From: Lagopus muta
Taxonomy: Eukaryota; Chordata; Aves; Galliformes; Phasianidae
NCBI RefSeq assembly: GCF_023343835.1
Contig: NC_064437.1
Coordinates: 41,627,967-41,691,966, forward strand
DNA length: 64,000 nucleotides
Direction: 5' to 3'
The notes under the pieces are model-generated. The model saw nothing but the letters and a program-made list of their open reading frames with translations. It was not told the origin of the DNA and searched no databases. Position 1 is the first letter of the stretch. Each line of letters begins with the position of its first letter. This document shows positions 23,201 to 35,200 of the stretch, piece after piece. The translations under genes were made by a program, and so were the position numbers.

Positions 23201-26200
23201 GAGCAATTACTGTCTCCTGCTGTCTTCCTGTGGCATCGCTGACGAACAAGGAAATATTGCTTGTTTTGCCAGCAAGGGAAAAAAAAAAAAAAAGCAAGGA
23301 ACAAAAGGCACTTATGCCAAGTGCTTCTGAAAAACTGACCTTTGGAGGTCTGCTCTCAGAAGAAACCGATCTCCAAAGGGATGCCCTGAAACCTCTCATC
23401 TTGTCTGCAAGCCCCAGCCAGGTGGGGTGGAACATGTGGTGAGGAGCTCTGCTGCCTCTCTGTAAGCACAGAGAGCAAAGATGCTCTCCGTCCAAGAGTG
23501 TAGGATAAGCTTACTAACCACAGAGTGCCTATTTAACTGACTTGCACGCAACAAGACATGGCTGCTTTTATGGACGGTCCCTATTCATCTGGCTGAATGA
23601 TCCTCTCCGACTTGGCCTATTTTTGCTTTCTTCCACATGAGATGCTTTGCATCCAATGCAGTCAGAGCTCTACAGAGCTAGACACATCATCTTAAAGGTT
23701 CATTTTCTTTAGAAGTCTCTTTTCTAGGTTTTTAACTGAGGGCACCTGAGTGTTATGGACACCTGGCAGCACTCGTCCACTGCATCGTGGCCACCTCCCT
23801 CTGTGCCCCTTGCAGCAGCATCCCTCAACAACAGCAGGCACTGCACAAGCAGATCTTAACAACCTGTTTTGGTTCCAGCTCCAAAGCAGATATTTCCAAG
23901 CCTGAATATTTTTTACATGCACGACATCACCTCCACGCTGTAGTCATTGCCAGGTTTGCAGTGAGAGCAGCAATATAATCTTTGAAGTCTGCATGAAGGA
24001 TGTGCGTGGTTTCCTCCCCAAAACTGCTCACATGCTGGCCCAGAGCTACACCATGGAGAAAAGCCAATGGCAAATGAGCCCCTAGAAAAATTTCCCTATA
24101 AAAAATGGGCAAGCTCACACTGCATTGAAAGCCTTCTGCCATCTCAAGGCTGGATGCTCCAGCTTTGTTCACCCATGCTCTTCCCCTTAGCAACTGCATC
24201 TTTGCCTTTACCCAATTGGATGCTATAAAGAAGCAGCCCCTCAGTCACTGGTGGGCACCAGTTTGCCCTGGAGCAGCTTGCCCTCACACTCTCAACCTCA
24301 CCATCCTTGTGGTCCTGTGGGGCTTGCAGTGCCCTTAGAGGCACCTCCCCATGATGGGAGGGTGGATGGAGAGAAGGCAGCAAGCCCCAGGTTTTTGCCA
24401 GCCCATGCTTGCTCAATATCCCCGCTGATAGCTCTGCTCCTAATTAAATAAACCAGCCTTCCTGTGTGCTTTCAATCATCCTTCTAAAGGTGGAGCAGTG
24501 CAGCACGGCTTTATCGAGCCGGAACTGGAAGCACAGAGAGGCTCATGAAACTCAACATGGTGAGAGCAAGTCCCACACTGGGATGGAATGGGATCTACCT
24601 CCGTGACGAAGGATGGAGCTAGCTGAGATATGGTGAATAGCCAGGGAAGATGAGGAAGATGCTGAGGGACTCACTGAAACATCTAGAACACCTTCTTCTT
24701 CCCTCTGTTTCAGATTTGTCTACCGAGGCACAGGAGAGCTCAGCTTTCTTCGCACCCTACCAGTTTTCATTACCCATTAAATATCTAAACATTACATATC
24801 TAATCCTTCTGTGAGTCTGACTAAGCTGCCGGCCTTTACCATACCCAGTGGCAATGAGGATTGCCTACGTGTTGATGAGGCATTTTGTAGGAAAGCATTT
24901 CCTTCCCAGAAGCATTAGACGCATTGATGCTGCAACCTGCCAAAGGGTAATTGTGCACGTGACCCAGCTTTATTTGCCTCACAACCCCATTTCACTAAAA
25001 GAAACTCCTCCAAGCTCTTTGATCCCTCCTCTCCTGCCTCTAGTCACGTTTGCTGCCAGTTTGTGAAACCCTTCTTGTTTGGTTTTATCTTGCAAGGGAT
25101 GGGGTTAATAAACTGATAAGGAAGCCCCACAGAATTATCAAACGGTGCAATAGCAAGTTGTGGGATTATTCCCATTTCTGAATATGCTGCTGGGCTTCCA
25201 CCACACTTTCTAGAATGGAAGTTTCATGGGGGCTCGTTTTCCATCAACTTTTCTCCATAGGCCATCTCTCATTTTGGTCAATGGGACCCCACCGACAGCA
25301 CACAGCCACAACAAACAAGAGCCCTCCCATCCCATGGCCTGGCTATTTATCACCTCTCCAACAAGCTGGCCAACTCTTCAGAGCTCTTCCTGTAGCTGGG
25401 GGTTGGAAGACCTGTTCCAAGACTCAACTGGTCAATACATTGCTTCTCTATGGGGTACAGCTAAAGTATGTGCTGGGGCCCTTCTCATTCATGGGCAGTT
25501 AGCTTGGAGGGACAGCTCCTCTTTCACTTGTGGTATGGAATGGGAGAAAAGTTATGCACGGAGTGAGGAGGTGGAAAACACATCAAAGTGGCTTCAGGAG
25601 GTTGCAGCCACCTGGGAATGACAAAATTAATTAGGAAGAGACCAGTTGGAAGAGAATAACCTACAGCGTGGACACATAATGGGAGAAAGAAACCTGGAAA
25701 GGAGCAAAGACTGGGAAGATCTCCATGTTGGCCTGCTATGCTATAGCATAAATGTGGTGGAGAAACGCTTGCAAAAAATAAAGGGGATGGGCAAAGGATG
25801 TGCTCACCTGTGACCTCATCTAGGCTCTCAGTGGTGACATGATCGTTCTGGTTTACCCACTCCCCGTTGCACTTGAAGTAGATCTGTGTGGCAGGGTTGG
25901 CCCTACAGACCAGCTCCACGGGCTTGTTCTTGACGATGTAGGCATCCTGCGGCTCCCGCAAGAAGTGGGGCAGTGTCTCTGCCGGTGCTGATGGGAAGGA
26001 GTCGGGCAGCACCTCGCTGTACTCCAGCCCTGCAATGACAGTGAGTGGCCATCAGCTCCCACCTACCTGGTCCCACTGCTAGTCCGTGTCCCATGGCTTT
26101 GATCCTTGATGCCACGCACTGCCATGTGCTAACAACCAGCACCAGCCCAGAGCAATGCCAGAGAGGAAGAGGAGCAGAAGACCTGGGAAGCCGGATGAGG

Positions 26201-29200
26201 TGTGAGAGAGGAAGGAGGAGAAAAACCCAACACGCCAAGGAAACGGGATGGCCAAGCTGCCTCACAAGCAAAAATCAGCGAGTGAAAAAAACAAAAAAAA
26301 GCAAAAAAAAAAAAAACAACAAAAAAACCAACCCAACCAACACACGAGGTTAGTCGTTTAAAATCCATTTAGGAAAATTGACTTTCCATTTCCATTTAAC
26401 ACAGCACTGGGGAGAGCAGTAGGACATTTGTCATAATCCATTAACTGCTCTTTTGGAAACAATGAATTAAACTCCGGGCTAATTCCTCTCGCTCTGGCTC
26501 TCCCCCACCTCTCTGGCCATTTCTTCCCTGAGTCCATTTATGGGCTGTGATTTTCTCAGTGCCTCATCTTGCATGGGACACAGGGCAACGTGAGCACAAC
26601 ACTAGAGCAGCAAAAAAATAAAAAAATTTTTAAAAAATCACCTCTCTCTTTTTTTTTAAAGCTCAGTTTTGCATCCACTGAGCTGTTGCATTTTTTTTAA
26701 CTGCCTTGATGCCATAAACCTAAATTTCCTGGCAAAGGGGACTGGTAGAAGATAATCCAGCAAGCTGGCAAAAGAGGCAGCCAACAACACTTAACTCAAG
26801 GGCTGGTGTGAAACCTCTCTGCCATCCTGCAGCATGTGTGCAGGGCTGGGTGACTGGGGGTGCACACAGCGCATCCTCCCCAGACCACCACAGTGATGCT
26901 GCCATCACCAAACCACGTCCCTCAGCATCATATCCACACATCCCTTAGACACCCCCTGGGATGAGGACCCCACCACCACGTGGCACAGCCCATTCCAATG
27001 GTTCTCTGATGATAGTGGGCTCTCTGTGGCCGTAATGGGGTTGCTCCCTATGTTGCACCAGGAACAAACAAGGGAGGCTGATTTCTCCACTTGCCCTGAT
27101 GCTTTCTCCCTCTCAGAAGCACACCATTTATGCTCCAATGGCCCCAAAGACCTGCAAAGAGGCAGTTCGCATGGCAGGGATTTACAACACTGCAACCAGA
27201 CAAGCCATAAAACTCCCAGCAGCGACAAACTAATAAATATTTTAGAGTGCTCTCCACTGGCTGTAATCACAATCCCTCTGGCAGACGTCTGCAGGGGTTC
27301 CCACCTGAGGATGCGGACGCAGGCACTTGTTGCTGATCCAGTCTTAGTGGGTGAAAGCAGAATGAGGGCGTCATGTGGTATTCCCCAAAGGGATATTGGC
27401 TTGAAAGGATTCCAGAAACTGGTACCCACTGGCAGATTTGAGCACCTGAACTACTCTAGTCACACTGAAGAACCAAGAGCGGTTTGGGGCAGGAGAGGAA
27501 AAGACCCAAACCTTGATGCCAAGTGCAGTAAGAGCAGTGAGATGGAAAGGGAGGAGGGGAATGGGCAACAACTCCTCTCCAGCCTCCTCTCCCCGATCCC
27601 CTCATGGCACATTTTAATCCCATGGGTTTGAGCCGGATTATCTGCAGCATCTGCTCCCCAGGGAGTCCCCTGCAGATGTTTGCAGCCAGCGCTGTCAGCT
27701 GGAGAGAAGATCGATGGCCGGGGCAGCAGCAGCATCCTGCTCAGTGAGCTGCGGCACTCTACTTCAGCCCCCTCCCTATTACCCCAAGTGCACAGCACAG
27801 GGCATGGGGAGATCAGAAATCACTTGCCCAGCTCCAGCACACCTTCACAGAACAGTGCTAAAATCCTCCCTCCTGCAACTGTTATCCTTGCAAATATTTG
27901 TCAGATTACAGGAGCATTAGTGGCAGCAAAGCCCAGTGCCCCTCACCCTGGGGGGTGCCCATAGGAGGCAGGGACGTGGTGCAGGAATTAAGTGCCAGAG
28001 AATCAGGTGCCTAGTTGATAGGAACATTGGGGGGCCCCCAGGCATCACCCTCCCACTGCACATAAGCAGCTGCTCCATCCCCCAGGATGCCCCAAGGACA
28101 AAACCCAAGGACCATGGCTGCAGATGCCTCAGCCCACGCTGAGCACCAAATCCCCACTGGGGCTGATGCAAACCAGCATGAGTGCAGGCAAGAGAGCCAG
28201 GGGACACAGCAAGCTGCCACCATGTCCCACGAGGGACGCGCTGCCTTCCTGAGCTTGCAATCTGCTGATGCAAAGCTCCAAGCTCGTTAACTCATCAGTA
28301 CAGCACATTAACCTTTTCCTCATTGGGATTGAATCACAGAATCACAAAGTTAGAAAAACCCTCTCAGCACACCCAGCCCAATCCCACCTGCCTACTGAGC
28401 CAGTGCCATATGTCCCTGGCTCTGGAACACCTCCAAGTGACTCCATCACCTCCATGCTCCCAGCTCTTCACTGTGGCCACAGCCCCAGGACAGGGGACAG
28501 GGTGGCAGGGATATCTTGTTGGCTCCCTAGACCATCCGGCTCCCCACAGCAGGCAAATGCTGTAATTAGAGAGCGCGCAGTAATGAGGGGGTGCTCCCAG
28601 CCAACCCTAATTATACCCTTCGAGAAAATAAGCAGATTCCTCTCCCAGCAAAATTAAAAGCCTGCAGACGGACGCCCGCACTGTGCACCTTTATTACACA
28701 GGCACTGGGAGTGGAAGGGAAAACATTGAAAGCAAAGTGTGCGCTGAGAAATGGGTGGGACGGAGGAGCTGGGGTGTTTTGCATGCAAAAAAACTCCACA
28801 TTTCTCCAACCCTAAACCACTCTTTCTTGTTGCAAAATCCCTCGGCCACATCTTGGTGCAGGGCATCATCCTGTGCTGCTGCAGCCCCCATTGAGGGTCT
28901 GCAGGCATCCAGATGGCAAAAGCAGTGCCCCAAGCTGGGAGCAGGCAGCACAGTCGTGTTCACAGCACACTGAGCCCAAGCATTTACAGAGCCGCCACAC
29001 TTCTTTCTGTTTATCTTTCTGATCGTGATAATCGCAGGAGGAGCGTGCCAAGCAGGTCCCCCACGGCCCAGACCGGCTCATTTCTCACTAGACAGACACG
29101 TGCCTCGCTCTGCCCCACTCTACCCAAGCAAAGGAGAACAGGAGGAGGAATTATGGAGCAAATCCCCGTTATATGCTATTGTGCTCGGTGCCTTTGTGCT

Positions 29201-32200
29201 GCTTTATGCATTTCCTTCAGGGAAGTGATGATGTTTGAAAACTATCGCAAGATTCCATCTAGCTCTGGTTCTCATTACGGGCCCAGGCACCACTCTTTGT
29301 GCTATTTTAATTCCATTGTTGTGTTCCCCTTGTATCGCTTGTTCTGTTTACCGAGCCGCGGCGCTATTTTTAATGGATATAATAACTACGCGGACTTCAT
29401 TTATTTGCTTTGGCTCCTAAAAGGAAGAACGCCAGCAGCAGACAATGCGGCAACGCACCGTGTGTTCACACGGATGGCACGCACCGCGCTCCTGGTGGGA
29501 AAAGAACAATAAATTCTGCAAGAAAAGAGAGAGGGGGAAAGAAAACAGGGAGCAAACAGGGACTTACTGCCACTGTTGTCCCAAAAGAATCATAAACCGT
29601 CATTCATGTTGCGCTAAATCAGCACAGGAAGAAATCACAGAATCATAGAATGGCCTGGGTTGAAAAGGACCACAATGACCATGTGGTTTCAGCCCCGTGC
29701 TATGTGCAGGGTCGCCATCCACCAGACCAGGGTGTCCAGAGCCACATCAGCCTGACCTTGAATGCCTCCATGGATGGGACATCCACAACCTCCTTGGGCA
29801 ACCTGTTCCAATGTGTCACCACCCTCTGTGTGAAAATATTCCTCCCAATATCTAACCTAAACCTCCCCTTAGTTTAAAACCATTCCCCCTTGTCCGATCA
29901 TTTTCCAAATCCCTCCTTAGAACTACATGCATGTGAGTCTCCTTTTTGGGAGAGCAGTTTCTCAACACCAACGGCAACACTCCGGATGGGGTGTTCCTCC
30001 TGGGAGAGACCAATGTCCATCCCATAGGTATGGAGAATCCTGACACCCAGATGGGAAAGGGGGATGGCATGAGCCCTCCCCAAAAACCTGGGAAGCCACA
30101 GAAGTGTCCTGGAAGGCTGCTCCCTCTACGCCAGGCTACTCGTGGGAAAACACCTGATGCTAAAAAGAAAGGGAAAAAAAGGCTAGTTGAGTGTCCCAAA
30201 TTAACTAGAAATTTACCCGGAGGAGCAGCATCGCAGCGGTGGCTGGCGAAGAGCACTTTATTAAATGGTCTTTAAAGTTGCCCTTAATCTTTCAGATTTG
30301 TTGCTATGATCAAGAAAAGCATACGTGGATGGAGGATGGGAATATTGCGCTGCTGTTCTTTCTCTGCCCTTTCCCTCCCTTCTCATTTGGCTGTGATAAT
30401 ACAGGACGAACAGAAGGGAAAAAGGGGGAGGGAGAGACGGGGATAGAAAAAGATTGAAGAAAAAAAAAATGAAATAATCCCTGATGTTGGCAAGGAAAAA
30501 GCTATTGACATTTGGGACAAAACCACTGGGATGTTCAGAGCCACGGGATCCAGAGCCAGTGCAGCCCTTTTCTTCCTTTCTCACCGCTGCCAATTTCCAC
30601 CTTTTGACTGTTTTCTCATCCCTGACTCACGAGTGGAAGCTTTCTGCACAAAGCCAGCCCTCGCTGCCCTTCCACCTTTTCTTCTCCCCGTTCCCACAGT
30701 GCTGCATTCCCCTTTCCTCCCTTTGTCCTGCCCTCCACTGTGACCCAACCTGCTCCCAGCGCCCGTAGCCCCCGACAGAGGTGACCCCAAAGGGGCCTGA
30801 GAGAAACGCTCTGTGCATGGAAAAAGGAGGAAAACCAAACTTGAAGCACTGTACCCCCTGACCTTACCCCCTTCTGCTCTCAGTCTCCATGCAGGAGCAT
30901 TTCCATCACGGTGGTGATGTGCTGATGGCTGGACTAGATGACCTTAGTGATCTTTTCCAGCCTTAATGATTCTATGATTTGTGCTAATTGCTCTAAGTAT
31001 GGCACTGCTGCAGGTAACTGCAGGCACCTTGTGGCACCTGGCTCCAACTCGCTGTCAGCACCAATAAATCATCACCCTGGGCACTGGGCATGGGGTGCCA
31101 GCAGCGGTGGGATCCCAGCAATGTGCTCACAAAGGCCCTGCTTGGTGCTAATTGGGAGTGTGGAGTCAGAGCTGGGACACAGGGATGGAATGGATGGAAT
31201 GATTGAGGGGATGGAGGTTAGGTGCTGCTGCTGTAATGCACTGCAGGGGGACGCTGCAGACACAAAGCACAAGTAGATGCCCACGACCCCCCACTCCAAG
31301 CAGCTTTACTGCAGCCCTGGGGATAAGCTCTGGCCACCCAACGTCCCCAGGCTGCCTCGGCTGAGGGACTTAGCCTCAGAAACCCTCACCCTCAGAAAGC
31401 CCCACGGGTCTAACCTCGGCCTGCCTAACCCCACCCATGCACCATGCAGTGCTGCCCAATGCTACAGTTCAGGAATTGCACTGGACCCCAGCAGCTAATT
31501 GCACAAAAAGTCTTGCACAGCAGACAAACAGCAAACACGTCGTTCCTGAGGAGCTCCAAACCTCCTGTGCCATTTAACGCCTGCCAGGCTTTGAGGTTCG
31601 GTTCTTGGGGCGCTCTCAGAGTGCCCTATAAACAGTGCAGGTGGTGGGAAGCACCGCTCCCGTTCCAGGAAAGCTCCTGCTGGCTGAAGGGACCCATTAT
31701 GGCAGCAGCTTGTCCATCCAGCCTGATACATAAATTACTAATGCAAATTAATGGGTAATTGCAGCCCTTTCGTCCTAAATACTTAAATTATTTAACAGGC
31801 AATTAAGAGAGGAAAAGAGGAAAAGGGGCTTCACCCCACAGAGGCAGAGAGAAAAAATGAAGTGAGACCAGGAATACCCACACGTGCACAGGTTCTGCCC
31901 CTCCAGAGCCACTGGGACAGGTACCATCAGTGCAACGAGTTTCCTGTCCTCAGCAGCAGCACAGCCCATGGAGATCAGTGACATCGAGCCAAAAAACCAT
32001 GAGATTTCCTCCTCCTCCCACCTCCAGCCCAAAGCAGCCGGGACATATTCCCACCCTGAGCACCAGAGGGGGGCAAGAAGGAAAACATCCCTTGAGAGAA
32101 GACGTCATGTGGGAAAAAGTCACCGTAACAAAGCAATGCGTGCCCAGGGACAGCACAGGGGGCAGGGAGACGCAGCCAGACAATAGTGAATAGCCTGCAG

Positions 32201-35200
32201 ATTACATCCTGAACTCGCAGCCTCCTGGGAGCGGGGTTATAAAAACCCTTTTTATTTTGTTTGTAGTCCAAAACAAACAAGTACATAAAAAGCCGAACGT
32301 GGAGGAGCCAGACAGGAAGTGAGTATAACATCTGGGAAACATCTGGCCTGACTGCCCTGCACACCAAGCCCAGCGTGGTACCTGCACACATGCTTCCAAC
32401 CAGCACCGTGCCCAGCCCTGCCTCCCTACCCCAAAAGGGCACTCCTGGAGGCAACTGCACTGCAAGGTGTCCCAAGCACTGCATGATGCCCGGGTGCAGG
32501 ACGTCCTGAGCACAGCAGGACATTGAGCATTGCAGGATGCCCTGAGTGTTACAAGATGCCCCACTGTGAGGCTTTGAGTATTGCAGGTCACATTGAGCAT
32601 TGGAAGATGTCCCAATACGGGATGCCCTGAGCACCATAGGACACGTGGAGTATTGAGAGATGCCCCATAGTGGAGCTGTAAGCACTGCAGGGCACCCCAA
32701 GCATTGCAGAATGCCCCGGTGCAGGATGCCCCGAGCACTGCAGAACACACAGAGCTGGAGCTATTCTCTTATTTCTGTTTCCTACCCTCTGTTCCTAACC
32801 CTTTTCACCCAGGCCCTGCAGCAGGGCACCCAGGGGCAATTAATGGGAAGAGCCCATTCATTCCCCAGCTGCAGCCTGAACAGCCCCACATCTTGGAGCC
32901 CGGCACTAGCTTCCCCAGTTCTCTTAGCAAGTGCTTCAGTGCGGCTTTGGGGGTGGGAGGAAGTTAATGGAAGGCAAAGCTGATTAAAAAGAACAATGCA
33001 ATGACTCAATCTGTTTCTTCCCTACCTCCATTGTACCAAAACTCCTACATTTAGGAAGGGTTCAAGTCAGTGCCTCCATGCACAATGGAATCATCTCTCC
33101 AAAGGAAGCAGGGAGGGTATTGTGGACTCTGGGGCAGGACTGGACAAAACCCGCAGACACAATCCCACGGAAGGGCCAGATGGTCCCACAGGGCCTTGGC
33201 ACCTTCCATTCCTCATCCTTTTCCTCCCTCTCTCCACAACCGCTTTGGGGGTTACCAACACGAAGGCCATCACTGAGGTGCACCAAACTCATGCTGCCGT
33301 GCTGCTCTCTGTGCCAATGGGACTCCGGCGAATGGGACCCCACAGCCCCATGAGGCGTGGTGCCCATACCCCAGTCCAGAGCCCCATTTACGACCCGGCT
33401 GTGGAAGCGCTGACAGCTTAACGAGCTCTCTGCTTCCCAAGTGGTGCCTCTGTATTTATGGCCTGAAAGAGCGAGATGGGAGCTGGCAGCCCATCACCCA
33501 GCTATCTGCTCCTGCTGCTGTCCTGCCCACATCCCGGCAGTTCCAGGAAGCCATAAAAAACGATTGTCTCTCCACCTTCCCCCCCTCGCTTTCTCTCTGT
33601 GCTCTAAAAACAAGAAACACCTCTACTTATTTATTTTTGTGGTGGCGGTCATTTCTTTTTTGCGCTCACCCCAAGGAAAAGCATCAACTAATTGATGCAG
33701 AGAACTTGGGAGCAATCACACCGATGTGCTGTAGGGCACCCAGTGATGAGGTCCCACCCAGCCCTGTTCCCTTGGTGCCTAGGAGAGGAGCAGGAGGCCA
33801 GCAGCTGCCCCAGAGCTAGCGTTAGTGCTGCAGGGAAATGCCTCTTGGCTGCAGCAGCATTCCAGCCATCAGCACCATGCACACCAGGGTGTCTTCCTCT
33901 GCCTCTCAGTTCTAAAGATGCGCAATGCAAAGGCTGGTGGGGAGCATGCCACATCAGTCGGTGCAATGCACAGGATGACATGCAATGCTCTGGTATGGTA
34001 TGCAATGCATGGGGAGATGTACAGTGCCAAGATGAAAGGGGTGACACGCAATGCCAAGATATGCAACACATAAGGGGACATGCAATGCCAAGATGCATAG
34101 TGCACAAGGGGTCACATGCAATACCAAATTTGCAACGGACAAGGGGACATACAGTGGCAAATGTGCAAAGCACAAGGGGTCAGATGCAATGCCAAGACTC
34201 GCAAAGTTCCTGTGCCTGTGTAGGATGCCTGTGCATGGAGCAGAGGTGACAACCTCCATGCTCTGTGCTTCTTCCAGACAAACAGGCAAGGAGGTGGGGG
34301 GGAACAACTGCCAAGAGATGAGCTCAAACCCTTCTGGTCCTGCCCTCCCCAGGGTTTGGATGCAGAACGCAGAGCAAGGGCCCCGGGGCTGGGGGCCGTG
34401 CCCCTCCGCTGCCTTTCATTACAGCTGCGGCTGGAGCTGCCGGAGCTGGACGTTCTGGTAAAGCCGGTCAGGAGGAGAAAATCATAATAAAAACGAAAGA
34501 AAAAAAATAAATAGAAGAAGAATGAAGAAAAACCAACACCCTTTCAACGTTCTTGGTTTCCCCCGGCGCGGTGGGGCAGGGGAGAAGCAGGACCGGGCTG
34601 CAGGAGTTCCTCTCTCTTCCGCCCCTCTTTATCTGTGCCCGGGGCTCCCCCGGCGCCTGCTGATAATCAGGAGAGCATTTGAAACCCCGGCGCCAGACAG
34701 GATCCTTATCTCGAGGAATGCGGGATGGGGGCTGCTCCTGCGACAGCTCTGGGACGGGAGGGAGGGGGGAGAGGGGGAAAGGACCCCCCGCTTTGCGCTC
34801 CGCGCCCCGACGGCACGGCCGCACGGGAAGCCCAGCCGCATCCACGCGAAGCGGGCCGTGCCGCCTCCCCCCAAGCCCCGAGGGTTGCGCATATTGCCAG
34901 GAGAGAGGGATTTAAAGCAAACGGCGAGGGGCTGACGGAGCTCAGAAACCGCCGACGCCCCAAACAGTGCGGTTGGTGCCGGGTAGTGCCACTGCAGGTA
35001 CCAGCTCGCCTAATTAGCCGGCAGAAGAAAGAGCTTCGTTTCAAACAAAGCTCTTATTTTATTTATTTGCTGACAGTAGCAGCGCAATCCCCTCCGGCAC
35101 GCTGTGAAAGCAAACACGCTGTCCTCAAAACAAACCGCCGGGGGCTTTCGGGTTGTATCCTTCCCCCAGCGCTCCTCTGCTCTCGTCTTTGGGAAGGGAA

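Noticed and set aside
31975-32748. 257-residue open frame on the minus strand
   Set aside because: Half of it is translation of a degenerate minisatellite. No family resemblance.
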